Part shown: one piece after another, positions 1 through 11,195 of the stretch
Layout: each line of letters starts with the position of its first letter
Position numbering within the stretch: position 1 is the stretch's first letter
Assembly: GCA_947095585.1 (NCBI GenBank)
Contig: OX352761.1
Coordinates: 131,036,277-131,100,276 of the forward strand
Source: Nephrocerus scutellatus
Lineage: Eukaryota; Arthropoda; Insecta; Diptera; Pipunculidae
DNA: 64,000 nt
Reading direction: 5' to 3'
Program-made: the position numbers and the translations under genes
The notes under the pieces: generated by a model
Told to the model about the DNA's origin: nothing
Seen by the model: only the letters and a program-made list of their open reading frames with translations
Database searches by the model: none

Positions 1-597
1 AAGAAGTTGCATACTATTTTGTCTGGGTTAACACTTAGGTAAACCTTTCTACACCATTCGTTACTAGTTTGAGAGCGAATTTGATGCGTTCTGCTATTGT
101 ACTCTGGAATTTACTACGCACCGTTAGGACTAGGTCATCCGCATAGCTAATGTTTGTGATAAGATTATTCTTAAGCCTGTATAGTAGTGTGTCCATCACC
201 AGTAGTCACAGAAGTGGCAATAGGACTCTGCCTTGTGTTGACTGGGGTTAAGAGGGTTTCTTTGGAGTATGTTGGATCTTATGTGGTGACCTAATATTTT
301 CTCCATGGCTTTAAGTATAAACGGAGAGAGCTTTGTGTAGTCGAAATGCTGTTGGCATCTTTTCAATACTTTCACAGAATTCTCTCCAGCTGTTTCTTTT
401 GCTGTTTCTTAATGCAGCGTTGTATTTTATTAGACCAGTCCAAATATTTGATCGTTTGGCCTTGTTAAAGAGCTTTCGAACTTCTTTTCTTTTGGCTTCG
501 AGGTCGTGGTTCCACCAGGGAACATCTCTCGTGCCTCTGACATCTTGTGCGATAGGCATTTGTAATTGCCACGGTGAGGTCTTTAGCAGTTCTATCT
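1..597 (-). pseudogene. Jockey-like LINE ORF2 fragment (linker and RT), cut by window edge
   Basis: Read on the minus strand, 597 to 311 translates to a basic linker typical of LINE ORF2 between endonuclease and reverse transcriptase (RNTWWNxxL-like: VPWWNHDLEAKRKEVRKLF). It is followed, with a frame change and missing sequence, by RT text containing NISYADDLVL at about 130-175; YADD is the catalytic box of retroelement RTs. The stretch that should lie between linker and YADD is much too short, so most of the fingers/palm is deleted. Frame changes and stops show it is dead. The element runs off the left edge, so its 3' end is not visible. Jockey superclade is likely; the exact family is not determined. 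Confidence 0.8.
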
Positions 598-599
598 AA

Positions 600-2690
600 A
601 TCTATAATCGATACAATAATGGAAGCGTATTAAAAAATTATATTTGTTAGAGAAAGCGAACAAAAAAATTATCTAAAGGCCACCTTTCATATTTCCTTCC
701 AATAAACCGGCTTTATAGCTTTGCTCAGAAATATGAAACAAATTTAAATTCGCGGAAATCGAGTCTGAGACGTTCAGTGGAAGAGTTTAGCGCATCTACC
801 TGAGGAAATTTAGATTTTGTTGGTGTCTGACATATTCAATATGCAATTACCATAAGGGTTAGTTTAAGATCTGCATCTGGTTACCAAATTTGTTAGAATA
901 AAAGTTTGTTTGCCATTGCCATTCTGCAGAAAGTGCGCCTAAAAATTCGAACAAATATTTCCATTATTCCGTAGATGTAATGAGCGATGCAACTACGAGT
1001 ATCATAAATGGAATATCATTTTATTGTCCAAGAAGCATTTCGTAAGAAAATTCATGTAAAATCATATCGAAAAAATTTTCATTTACTTCAATGCTTTGTC
1101 AAATGATATCAATTGTGCAAGCAAAAAGAAGTTAACAAAGCAGTCTACCGTCGCAAGTACCGTCGGTAGGATGTGCCCTAAAAAAATTTGTCATCGCAGT
1201 TAATTTTTAAAGCAATTCCTTGGAATATTTTCCTCAAAAAACCTAACATAGACAAATGGCACAATTCGCAAAATCCTCGAAAATCTCATGGAATTATATT
1301 GTATGAAAGAAGCTTAAGGTTTCAGCATAAGCTTAATATGATTTTTTCTTATAAATGGTTGTTGCTTCGATCGTATAGTAGTTGTAAAAGTGTAAAGTAT
1401 GCATTCTTCGAGCACTTGGTACCTTTAAGATGTTCAACAAATCCAGTATACCCATTCACGCTTCTTTGTTTCGTGTGCAGGAAAAAGTCATTGTACACAG
1501 CTGCCGAGAGTAATCCGATGTGCCCCGTTAACATATCTAGTACATGACACATGTACCTATGCACCTAATTGGTTAACATTGTTATCCTAGAGTTTGATAT
1601 AATATTAAAGAGCTGAGATAATTTTCTTTGCCACCGCCTTGGATGGTGAACTTCTTCAGTGTGAGCATTTCGCTGCTGAAATTTGGTCCTTGCGCGTCGT
1701 GCGGTTTGACTTTGACACTTCACCTCACAGAAAGAAAGATAAGCAAATCTAAAGGTTATGCTGCCTCTTCGTTTCCATACTTCAAGGGTGATTCAAAGGT
1801 GATTAACAAGAAGTTGTCTTTGTTTTTTCAATGGCAGAATTTTCGTTGCGCGTTAAAAGCAATTACTGGAGAAAATTAAGGTTTTCTCTTAGGTTTTATT
1901 AATAAAATATGCACGAATTAATTACATTAAGGTAAATAGCATCAATTAACGGGAGAAATTAATGTTTATTTTTGTTATTTTTAATTTCATTGAAAAAGAA
2001 CGAAAACTCGATGTTTTTTTACAGTTCTCGATTGTAAAAAACATTAGAAGAAATCGCTTTAACTCGTGCTCTTGTAGTCTGAATGTGCTGGGGACCGGGC
2101 CTGAAACGAGCAATCTGTTGGCAAACGACACGCAGTGACAATTTCGCATTAGTAGTTTTTTATGTATCCCCGCGAGATACTTAATTGAAGTTAAAGCAAT
2201 AAAGTTTAAGATTTATGGCTTTTGATTTCCTTTTGAAAAAGCAACAATTTATTTTTACTTCCTCTTCTTCTGAACCTTCTCTCCAGCATTGCCAAGTTGA
2301 ATTATTCAGCAATAACGAAGCTGAACGAATGTTTCCAGACATACTGAAAAGATCATTTGGTATGTTAAGTGTGCAAGCGTGCATGGAATGTGCTGCGCTG
2401 GCTTCCTTTTGTTGAAAGTTCAGGATGTCGGATGCCCGTATCTGAGTCGTTAGGATAATTTCATTCCAAGACAGAAGAAAAAGCATCTGCGCTCATAACG
2501 ATATGAATGAAAATTGTTATGAACGTTTAATATGCATACGTTTGTGGTTTGATGCGTCGATTGCATCGAATGGTTTACGCTCGTACAATGGGTTTTTGGG
2601 AGCGCACTCGAATAACAAATTTAATGTGTCTAACATTTTCAAAGAGCATCTCGTTTATGTATGGATTGTGCTCATATAATTTGTTTACAT
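600..2690. other. No recognisable gene
   Basis: AT-rich DNA with only short, unconvincing open frames on both strands. I see no conserved protein motif, no RNA gene and no clear repeat structure here. It may hold older unrecognisable repeat remnants. Confidence 0.5.
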
Positions 2691-3290
2691 ACCTGTGTTA
2701 CTCGTAGATTTCAGATTTCAGTCACACTGAGCCAGGTCGGGCGAGTACGGTGGGTGCCATGACCTTTCCGGCTGATGGGACAGTCTTTGCCTCCTAGTTC
2801 GGAACAGATTCACCCGAAAAAATCCATTGTTTTGACTGTCGCTTGGTCTTTGGAGTGTAATATTGTTTTCAGGTTTCAACAACGGTGACGGCTCTTCGCA
2901 AACACTGCTTTGACATTGACAGCCGTAACCACTTGTTGTCCACAGTGAGCAATTGCGGCGCTCATCGGACCGACACTTTTCTCACACTTATCAATTAAAA
3001 TATTATTCCCGTTCTGTTCGACGGTCTCTGCTAGCTCGCGCACTTTAGTTCGACGATGAGCGAGAATCATATCGTTGACCTTTTCAACGATTTCGGTAAC
3101 AACGTCTGCTGGGCAGTCAGGCCCTTCCTCATCAAAAATGATGTACGACCACGTTTAAATTCGTTAAACCAATATCTGACGGCTGTCATAAATGGTGAAT
3201 GGCTGTACATGGAGATCAGAGAGCATCCAAATTCGCTTCTATTCCTTTGTATGTGTTTCCATCCAAAAATAAAAAGCTAATTACGGATCG
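2690..3290 (-). pseudogene. Mariner-type transposase relic (internally deleted)
   Basis: On the minus strand, 3290 to 3000 gives text typical of the mariner N-terminal DNA-binding domain: WFNEFKRGRTSFFDEEGP followed by EIVEKVNDMILAHRRTKVRELAE. After a scrambled stretch (about 3000-2780) the frame gives HPPYSPDLAQCD at about 2710-2760, the third catalytic Asp block of mariner transposases (consensus SPDLAPSDY). The region between the HTH and this block is far too short, so the first two catalytic Asp residues are lost, and several stops interrupt the frame. This looks like a DD34D-type mariner; the subfamily is uncertain. No intact terminal inverted repeats were found. Confidence 0.75.
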
Positions 3291-3398
3291 ATATTGCTCC
3301 TTTTCCATTTTATTGAGAGCCACGAAACACGAGTGATATAAATGGCTGCCAAATAAAAAATAACCTATGAACTAAGCCGCGTCCGACTTGACTGACTG

Positions 3399-3720
3399 TA
3401 CAGTGAGCGTACGTTCCATGCGAAAAATCTTAAATCGCTTAGCCGTTTTCGTTGCCGTGGTCATCGTCGTTCATCAGTGTATCCGAGGCTGATTTGGGGT
3501 TTCGTAATAATGTTTTTTATGGGCGAGGTTATTGGCTTCGCGCCAACCTTACTTTGAAGGGACTAGCCCGATCATTTCGCTTGATTGGAGGAAAATTACC
3601 AGCGGCCACCAAGTGGAGGTTTGATCGCATTTCCACCAGTAAGAGATAGTTGCGGCCACATGCATTTCTGAAGCATTCTGTGTTATTCGCCCTACTCTGC
3701 TGAAGGCTTACCACCATGAT
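3399..3720 (-). mobile_element. RTE-type LINE, 5' region fragment
   Basis: This stretch is a diverged copy of 18,620-18,960, which lies just upstream (minus strand) of an RTE endonuclease. Shared stretches include GTGGTCATCGTCGTTCAT, a gcgaggttattggc block and GGAGGAAAATTACC. Orientation is the same as the 18-kb copy, so it belongs to a minus-strand element of which only the 5' end survives here. It abuts the mariner relic on its left. Confidence 0.7.
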
Positions 3721-3724
3721 GACT

Positions 3725-4312
3725 CTACATGCTCCACCGAAATGCTAAAAAGGAACCTGCTCGAAAACAAAGTCCTTTACAGCAGAATTAAAAGGACGTA
3801 CTTCACTTGATTTTAGGAATCAGGAAAAAATTGGAGGTTCAGGAGGTTTAGGAGGTCAATCAGTCAGCTAAATACAATGATGATGGCAATTATTTAAAAA
3901 ACAGTAGAAAATGCAATAAAAAATTGTGCACTTTTAGTTAATATATCGATCAATGTTACCAAATTTTTTTAAAAAAAAAAACACACACACACAATGTTTA
4001 TACACATAGCGCCGACAAATCCATCGTTGATTTTCCCGAAAAACCAAGACACAGTCTTACAGTTAACATTGGAAACGTAACAAAAACATTAGCTGTACGA
4101 CTATGTCCCGGTAGATGAGATTTAATTTTAGCTGCAGTCTCCTCAAGAATTCTAGGATCTGAAATAGATACATAAATGCAAAATACAATGAAAAAAAAGT
4201 TCGTATATGTACGCATATGTGTTACAAATTTAGGGTGAACAGCGATTGCAACAATATACGATTCCAGAATAAATCAATCAATCAAGCGAAATTCTGGCCA
4301 CACTGTGCATTT
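3725..4312. other. No gene; short (A)n(CA)n tract
   Basis: AT-rich spacer between the RTE fragment and the tandem repeat dimer. The only structure seen is an A-run followed by a short CA microsatellite at about 3970-3993. Confidence 0.5.
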
Positions 4313-5561
4313 TTAAATTCTCTATATTAACTTCACTTGCCCGTGGGTCGGTCGTCTGTCGTGGATTCTTGCGATCAATTTTTAACCCACTTCCCATGGC
4401 CCGATTTTATTGAAATTTTGCACACATTTGTATTTCCGGAGACAACACTTTCTATTAAATTTTGAGGCCCCTCGGGCTGCGGGGTCGGGGGGCTCCCAAA
4501 CAAAAATTTTAAAAAATTTACCCGATTTTCTTCAAATTTTACACACATGTGTATACCCAATAAACAATACTTTTTCGAAAATTTGGTAGTGATCGGGTCC
4601 CGGGTTCGGCCGCAAGGCCCTTATACATTTTTTAAATATTTATACTGGCATCAGATATTCGTCGCCCTTTATGGACTGTGTGCGGTGTGTGCTGCGCAGT
4701 CGGCTGCGCTGCATGGTTTTGGTGGTGGTGGAGAGAGAGAGAGAAATCTTAGCGCACGCACAAATGAACCCAGCAAATGAAACGAGACATACATGTTTTT
4801 ATGGGTTGTTTTTTTGAATTCTCTATATAAACTTCACTTGCCCGTGGGTCGTCGGTCGTCGGGCGTCTGTCGTGGATTCTTGCGATCAATTTTTAACCCA
4901 CTTCCCATGGCCCGATTTTATTGAAATTTTGCACACATGTGTATTTCCGGAGACAACACTTTCTATTAAGTTTTGAGGCCCCTCGGGCACAAAATTTTTA
5001 AAAAATTTACCCGATTTTCTTCAAATTTTAAACACATGTGTATACCCAATAAACAATACTTTTTCGAAAATTTGGTAGTGATCGGGTCCCGGGTTCGGCC
5101 GCAAGGCCCTTATACATTTTTTAAATATCTATACTGGCATCAGATATTCGTCGCCCTTTATGGACTGTGTGCGGTGTGTGCTGCGCAGTCGGCTGCGCTG
5201 CAGGTTTTGGTGGTGGTGGAGAGAGAGAGAAATCTTAGCGCACGCACAAATGAACCCAGCAAATGAAACGAGACATACATGTTTTATGCTTACTTCAACT
5301 TACATTTTTATTATATACTGAATTGTATTTTTATTGATGTCGTTTTTTTTGTTTCTTATTTGCTTAGAGTATGAGCGTGCTCTAAGTGCTCAGAATAAAA
5401 TGATCTGAGCTTTTTCAATTTTAACATCTGATGTCAAATGTTTGTTTCGATGATTTTCTCCTACAATAAAAAAAATGGCCCAGGATCGAGGGGCTCCCAT
5501 ATCAATTTCTGCGATTAGAGAATTTAGATGAAAAATTTTAATTTTTATGGGTTGTTTTTTT
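4313..5561 (+). repeat. Tandem dimer of a GTCG-headed interspersed repeat
   Basis: Two head-to-tail units: 4313-4815 and 4816-5561. Each begins with an AATTCTCTATAT-like box, then CCCGTGGGTCG and a short GTCG/GTCT-rich stretch, a long conserved core, and ends with TTTTTATGGGTTGTTTTTTT. The second unit carries an extra tail of about 270 bp (5290-5561) that the first has lost, and has lost the G/C-rich block of the first (4460-4500). The core is almost identical to the inverted pair at 44.6-46.1 kb. Reverse-complement AATTCTCTA boxes near both ends act like subterminal inverted repeats. No transposase is encoded, so it is non-autonomous. A GTCY-type simple repeat plus subterminal inverted repeats and tandem insertion recalls dipteran Helentron-derived elements (DINE-1, mini-me), but this assignment is inference. 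Confidence 0.8.
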
Positions 5562-5669
5562 CAGTTTTAAAGTGGCTTCGAGTATGCTCGAACTATATAA
5601 GTAGAATTGGCAAAATCTCTAAATGGATATGGAGCCATTGCCATTTTTCGTTGTTCTTTGATACTCAAG

Positions 5670-5728
<59 letters not shown>
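5670..5728. repeat. (TA)n microsatellite
   Basis: About 59 bp of TA dinucleotide repeat with one interruption. It produces long YIYIYI open frames on both strands that are not genes. Confidence 0.95.
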
Positions 5729-5729
<1 letters not shown>

Positions 5730-5730
<1 letters not shown>

Positions 5731-8387
5731 ATACACTCGCGTGTAGTATTTTGGCAACAACATTTGTGTATTCCAAGAATAAGGCTAACCGCATATTGAG
5801 CGCAGTAGTTGCGCTGCGGTTTTTTGGTCAAACAATGTTCTCTAAATGACGCATATTGACATTTTACCGCATTTAGTCGAACATTTTCTGCTGTAAATAC
5901 CTCGGCTACGCTCAAGCTCAATATGCGGGGTGGCCTAATACTTCTTCAGTGGATATGCTTGGGGTTTAAATAAAAGTTTTAAAGATTGATTAATTGCTTA
6001 CCGAGTGTGCGTGAGTGCTCCAAGAATAAATTAGAGGAACAACCTTCAATACTCGACGCACATTACAATTCCAATCAAACAGCATCCTGTAATTTGTTTG
6101 CTTTGCTTACCAAGAGCTATAAGTTATACGTGTTGTTGGGTTGGTATGACAGTATGTACAAATGTTAACTTTATGCTGTTTCTAATAAGTAAACAACCAA
6201 ATTGACCGCTTCAGAGCAGAAGAGGAATGAAAATACCATTTTCTCTTCGTGATTTAACTTAAAATTAATGAAGGAAATGCTTATCCTAGATTGATCCAAA
6301 ATTAATGCACACAACATAACCGTGCGAAAGCAAAAACTAGCATCAAATCAAGGGAAACAATAACGAATATTGCAAGTACATACACCAACAGTCTGTCGGT
6401 GCCTTCCGTCGGAATCCAATAAACATGGAAACAAATGTGTTGTACAAGTAAATGTCTCATTTGTATTCCATTCACATCCGTCGGTGGCTGCCCAAGCGCT
6501 CTCTGTCTATCTGTACGTAATCTCACGTCAGGAGGAACGAAAAAAAAAGAAACTCTTATATTTCATATATGAAATATGAACCAACCGTAAAGTTTCCCAT
6601 ACTGTTAAGTCAGTCCTTGGTTTGGATTGTTGAAGAACCATGCGGGAAGACCCAAACGCCATTAGCATTTCGTACAGATTTTGGTTTGGTTTTTCCCATT
6701 TTAAATTGCTAGCAGTCCTTCCCTGCATATGTTGTGCCTTTAGGAATAAGAAGGGAACATAATATGACCTAAAATACATTGATTGTGGCGAAAAGGCTGC
6801 TGCTGCGGTAGGACCACACACTGTTCAGTTCTTCACCAACCACACACTGATGGTAGGGAGTCTGCTCAGATATTTCTAACTCAAAAAGGTATTGTGCGGT
6901 TTTTTAAGCATAAATGTGGAGCACGTGCACACACTCGCATGCCCACAGAAATAACAGGTTCTTTACGTTAGGATGTTAACATTGTTGCACGTACGTTTTC
7001 ATAGCGTTTTTTTTTAAGTTGGGTTTCCTTATGGTGCGAACCGGCCAATTTCTAAGAGGTAGCCTACAGATAATCATAGACTTTCATTATACTAATTACA
7101 AATTGTGTAAGCGTCTTTAAGGAACAACATGTGAATCAGATTTCGATTTATTTCGATAGAATAGATAAGATTTTGCCGGGTTGGCTGTATGCCACCAATA
7201 TACTCATACATACATTTATATTACATCTAAGAAAACTTGCTCTTACGAGAATAAGCACTTTGCTTCATTCTTGGGTTCAGAGATGCCTTCAATTGGTCTA
7301 CTTGCTGTCTCTTACTGCATAAATTACATAATTTCTAATTTTCCCCCCATCTGATATGCAAACAAAATGAATCAACTAACCTAAGACATAAAAAGAAACG
7401 TTTATTAAGGATTTTGGATAAAAGTGCTTGTTCGGCAATATTTTTGACCAAATATTTGCTCATAAATTCAATTACGTGACTTGGGAAAATACTTTACAAG
7501 GTATCCTAAACGCTTAACTTTGTATTAGCCAATGCTATTTTTGTTTTGTGTAACAAATTGTATTGAAACATTTTTCTTAATTAAAATTCAACTTTATGGG
7601 GCTTCACTTCTCTGAACAGACTCAAGTTAACTCTTTTATATTAACCTTACATAAAACGAAGGGCGAATTGAGAACCAATTACAAAAGACGAAATCATAGC
7701 AACCGTAGAAGTGAAATCTTTTTTGGTAAGTTTCATTTAAAATATTTTGCTACCTATTAAGCGTTCAGAGACTCCGGCAAGTATTTAGTATCTATGGTTT
7801 CCGAGTTCCGACAAAACAAACGAGAAACCAACTTCACCTAGCTAAAGGACATACATATCTAAGGGTTATATCACTCCTCTGATTTGAATTTCATCAAAAA
7901 CTATGAAACTAAACTTTCTGCTTATCACAATACTTAACTTTACGTAGCACACAAAACCAAAATTATTGTCAAAACAGTAAAAAAAAAAGTCTTTTGGACG
8001 TTAGCTACGTTGAGAACTTGACGTTGAAGAATGATGTTTCGTTCGTACGCATCAAAAAGTGTAACATTTCACTTGTGCATTTAACTGACTTTAAAACTTT
8101 CTGCTTAAAACGAATTATTCAACTTTAAATTACTTTTCATAAAAAGTCCTTTACCCAAAATGCTAATTGGCAATAAAAGTCTTTAAAACTTTGAGTCGCA
8201 AAAATATTTCCAGCTATAAAAATAATTGTGATTGTGATTCTATTGCAAATCGGGTATTATTCCCGTATGGGCGGAATACTTGACCGGAGAAAAGTTTTTT
8301 GTAGTCAGACAGAAAGTCTAGAATATTACCTGAGTACTAACTGCAAAAAGTTAGTCTTTCACGCGCTATACTTTTCCCAATGCAATT
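5730..8387. other. No recognisable gene
   Basis: Several short open frames, none with a recognisable motif, codon pattern or splice context that I can defend. AT-rich intergenic or intronic DNA. Confidence 0.5.
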
Positions 8388-8389
8388 CA

Positions 8390-8700
8390 CTGCAGTGACT
8401 CAGATTAAAGTCCTAAATTTAAATAGTTCCGCAATTTTCATGATAAATTGAACTCACAGTATTACCTAGATATAAGTCTCTTCAATTAACGTTATTTTAA
8501 TTTACGCACTTTAGTTTTAAAGTTTCTATCTAAAAAAAAATTAAAAGTATCACACATAAATGAACTGCAGTGACTTAGATTAAAGTACTAAATTGAAATA
8601 CATAGTTCCGGAATTTTCGTGATGTATTGAGGTTACAGTATTACCTCGATATAAGTCTCCTCAATTAACGTTATTTTAATTTACGTAGTTCAGTTTTAAT
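8390..8700. repeat. 175-bp tandem duplication (two diverged copies)
   Basis: The box CTGCAGTGACT starts at 8390 and again at 8565. Both copies continue with matching blocks (TAGTTCCG, ACAGTATTACCT, and CAATTAACGTTATTTTAATT). Period is 175 bp. Point differences and small indels show the duplication is not recent. No coding content. Confidence 0.85.
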
Positions 8701-9040
8701 TTGTAATTTCGAATAAAAGCGTCCTACTTCTCGATATGCGTCCTGATATGAAAAAATCAAGAGTATAATATATAAAATCACTAAACGAACATATAATTCT
8801 TCCAATTTAAATAAAAAATTATTTTAAAATCCAATTTTATCTTCAAATGAGTATTATCTTGAAATAATTATTTCTTTTTTTATAACATCGAATATAAGCT
8901 CAAAAAATAAATTAGCTGAAGTTGAAAAAGCCACGACTAGAAGCCATCTTAAGGTTAAAAAAAGGAATGCTGAAAATGTGCCAGCTAAAACTAGAAAATA
9001 ATCTAAGAAATGTATGGTTTTAAGAACTTTTTTTTTCTTT

Positions 9041-9083
9041 ATTGCCGTGGCGTTAGTCATTCAGTGAGTTCTCCCTTAGCAAC
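9041..9083. repeat. Short interspersed repeat end (shared with 61.88 kb)
   Basis: ATTGCCGTG ... GTCATTCAGTGAGTTCTCCCTT matches 61,880-61,925 with few differences. At the other locus the block closes with GGCAAT, the inverted complement of its ATTGCC start, so it may be a terminus of a small element. Confidence 0.5.
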
Positions 9084-9186
9084 AAATTTATGTATAAAAA
9101 AACGATATGAACTCGTGTTTTAAGATGACAATGAAACTGGTAGTAGTCGAAGTCAAAATATGCAAATATGCCAAATCTTGCGATAA

Positions 9187-9215
9187 AGGATCTACCAATT
9201 AAGTGAAAGTCTGAT
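9187..9215 (+). repeat. 29-bp direct repeat flanking RTE composite (left)
   Basis: AGGATCTACC starts a 29-bp block that recurs at 11,167-11,195 with 3 mismatches. The two copies bracket a rearranged RTE element, so they look like an aged target-site duplication. Confidence 0.65.
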
Positions 9216-9229
9216 CATTGTCATATTTG

Positions 9230-10140
9230 GCTCTACAACTGGGTCCTGACCTTCCGCAAAAATTTTGAGCCGATGTCATCCAGTTTTGCGTCCCTAAACT
9301 CTGGGCGTCCTGGTCTACGTTATCCTTCCAGCGTAGGCTTGGCCGTCCTCGCTGTTGTGTTCCTTAAATTCTACCGCAAAGGACTTTCCGAGCAGGCTGC
9401 TCTTCGCTCATGCGAGCTAGGTGTCCTGCCCAACGGGGCCTTCCGAGCTTAGTTCTCTTCACAATGTCGACATCGCGGTAACGCTCGTAAATCCCATCAT
9501 TACAGAGTTTACAGAACCGTCCTTCCTCACATACGGGGCCAACAATTCTCTGTAAGACTTTTTTAAGGAACGCGGCTAAGAGTTCAGAATGCTTTTTGCT
9601 AAGCACCCAAATCTCGGATGTATGTAAGTACTGGTATGACCATTGTCTTACATACCAGCAGCTTGGATGTTATGGTTAACTTCCTGGATTTGATGAGTCT
9701 TGACAGACTAAAGTAAGCTTTGTTGGCTTTGAGCAACCGTGCGCGTAGTTTCGGTTCCATGCCGGAGCACGTTATAGATGTTGAATGGGTTTGATAGTGA
9801 TCCAGACATTTTTACTTGGCTTATAACATTGGTCATGGTCAACCTACATAGTCGTATTTATTTGGGATGCCGAATTCTCTCATGGATTTTAAAGTTTTAC
9901 TCTGGCTATGCTATCATGGTGTAGTGAGTTTTGAAACTTTTAGACATTTTTCCACCACATGCTTTAGTTTGTAAATCTAATCAGTTGTTGATTTGCCTGG
10001 GATGAAGCCACACTGGTATGGACCAATGATGACTTTAGCGTCTATCCTGTCTTGAAAGATAGAGGAGAAAATCTTATACGCGGTACTCAACAACGGTATA
10101 CCACGATAATTGCAGCATGTTGCAATAAATGAACGGCTAT
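9230..10140 (-). pseudogene. RTE LINE reverse transcriptase and C-terminal domain fragments
   Basis: Minus-strand text at 10,140-9,970 includes NYRGIPLLSTAYKIFSSIF and GPYQCGFIPGKSTTD, the RT fingers block (NYRGISLL, GFRPGKSTTD) of RTE/BovB elements. At 9606-9364 it gives a C-terminal segment ending RPRWAGHLARMSEEQPARKV, the LRWxGHxxRM hallmark of the same proteins. The catalytic palm with its YADD-type box is absent between them. Stops and frame changes show it is non-functional. Neighbouring copies at 17.4, 21.1 and 58.2 kb belong to the same family. Confidence 0.85.
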
Positions 10141-10145
10141 GCAAA

Positions 10146-10982
10146 CTTCGCGTGCGGGGCAGATTTAAAAACATAAGCCTCATAAACGTTTACGCAGCTA
10201 CAGAGGATTCCCCAGATGATGAAAAAGAATAATTCATTAGTCGTGTTTTATTATTACCTATGATCTATATAGATCCCACAATGAAAATAAAACAGTCTAG
10301 ATCAACGAAAAATTTATGTTCTGTGTTGTGGTAATAGTTTGAAATTTAGTCGTCATAGCAGCTGTTTTTTGTTTACGTTTATGTTTGATTTTGGAATAAT
10401 TCCCTCAATAGGCATAGCTGAGCTTGTTTTAACGTTTAGCGCGAAGTTGCCATGCGACCGAATATTTTTTTTTGAATAAAAGTTGACGAGCTAATTTTTT
10501 TTCTAATATATTTTAGGACCACCAATTCATCTAAAATGGTTTCAATTCACGGATTAGGATCCAAAAAATCGAAGTTAAATATTACTTTTTAATCACAGTT
10601 AGGAGAATATTCATTTATTTGAACATATAATTATTGAATAATATTTAATTTGCAAATAATATTTTATATTCTAATCTGGCAACATGGACGATTTATAGCC
10701 GTCGACAATTACACCAACATTCACGAACGAAAATGTAACCTAGTGAGAAATAGAGCAAACTAATTTTGAATCACGAAAATAGATCCTGATAAATAGCATG
10801 ATCTCGTATTGTTGTTGTAATTCATACAAACCAATGATCTATATGGATCATAGGTGATGAATGCCAAAATAGGTAGGGGGTCAGTATTCAGGAAGTTCAT
10901 TGGCACCCATAGCTTACACGAAAACACTAATGACAATGGACAACATGCAATACTTTGGTCGTTGCGAGTACAAGGTTTGCTT
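10146..10982 (+). pseudogene. RTE endonuclease segment, inverted within the composite and interrupted
   Basis: Plus-strand text at 10,146-10,230 is RGRFKNISLINVYAATEDS then PDDEKE; it resumes at about 10,855-10,982 with MNAKIGRGSVF and GTHSLHENTNDNGQ. These are consecutive blocks of the apurinic-type endonuclease seen at 18.0-18.5 kb, except that about 40 bp of coding sequence is replaced by about 600 bp of unrelated DNA (10,257-10,845). The segment runs opposite to the RT to its left and to the 5' region to its right. Confidence 0.75.
10257..10854. mobile_element. Possible small insertion inside the RTE endonuclease
   Basis: The foreign 600 bp begins CCTATGATCTATATAGATC and ends with the near reverse complement (10,836-10,854; one mismatch over 19 bp). 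That would be MITE-like terminal inverted repeats. Part of the right arm also resembles the endonuclease coding sequence, and the motif is itself palindromic, so the exact ends are uncertain. No coding capacity. Confidence 0.35.
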
Positions 10983-11166
10983 TTCAGCTTTTCCTGTATT
11001 GGAGGAAAACTATCGGCGGCTGCCACGTGGAGGTTTGATCGAACTTCCACCAGTCACAGAGATAGTTACTTGCAATTCTGATGCATATTGTGTTACGAGT
11101 ATTTCGCCTTTTCTGCTGATGGATGACCGCCGAAAGTCCCTATACCATTTTAATTATTCCTTTTAC

Positions 11167-11195
11167 AGGATCTACCAGTTAACTGAAAGTGTGAT
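11167..11195 (+). repeat. 29-bp direct repeat flanking RTE composite (right)
   Basis: Partner of 9187-9215, 26 of 29 positions identical, in direct orientation. Confidence 0.65.

Larger units (their letters stand above)
9216..11166 (-). mobile_element. Rearranged RTE/BovB-type LINE with an inverted endonuclease segment
   Basis: Read on the minus strand from 11,166: a 5' region (11,110-10,983, same as 18,810-18,960), then an endonuclease segment in the opposite (+) orientation (10,982-10,146), then RT and C-terminus again on the minus strand (10,140-9,230). The 3' end near 9216 reads ATGACAATGATCAG on the minus strand, fitting the short ATGA-like tails of RTE elements. The 29-bp direct repeats on both sides suggest a single insertion that later, or during integration, had its middle flipped. 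Large parts of the ORF are missing. Confidence 0.65.

Noticed and set aside
5567..5921. Open frames with long YIYIYI runs on both strands
   Set aside because: Produced by the (TA)n microsatellite; no other protein character.
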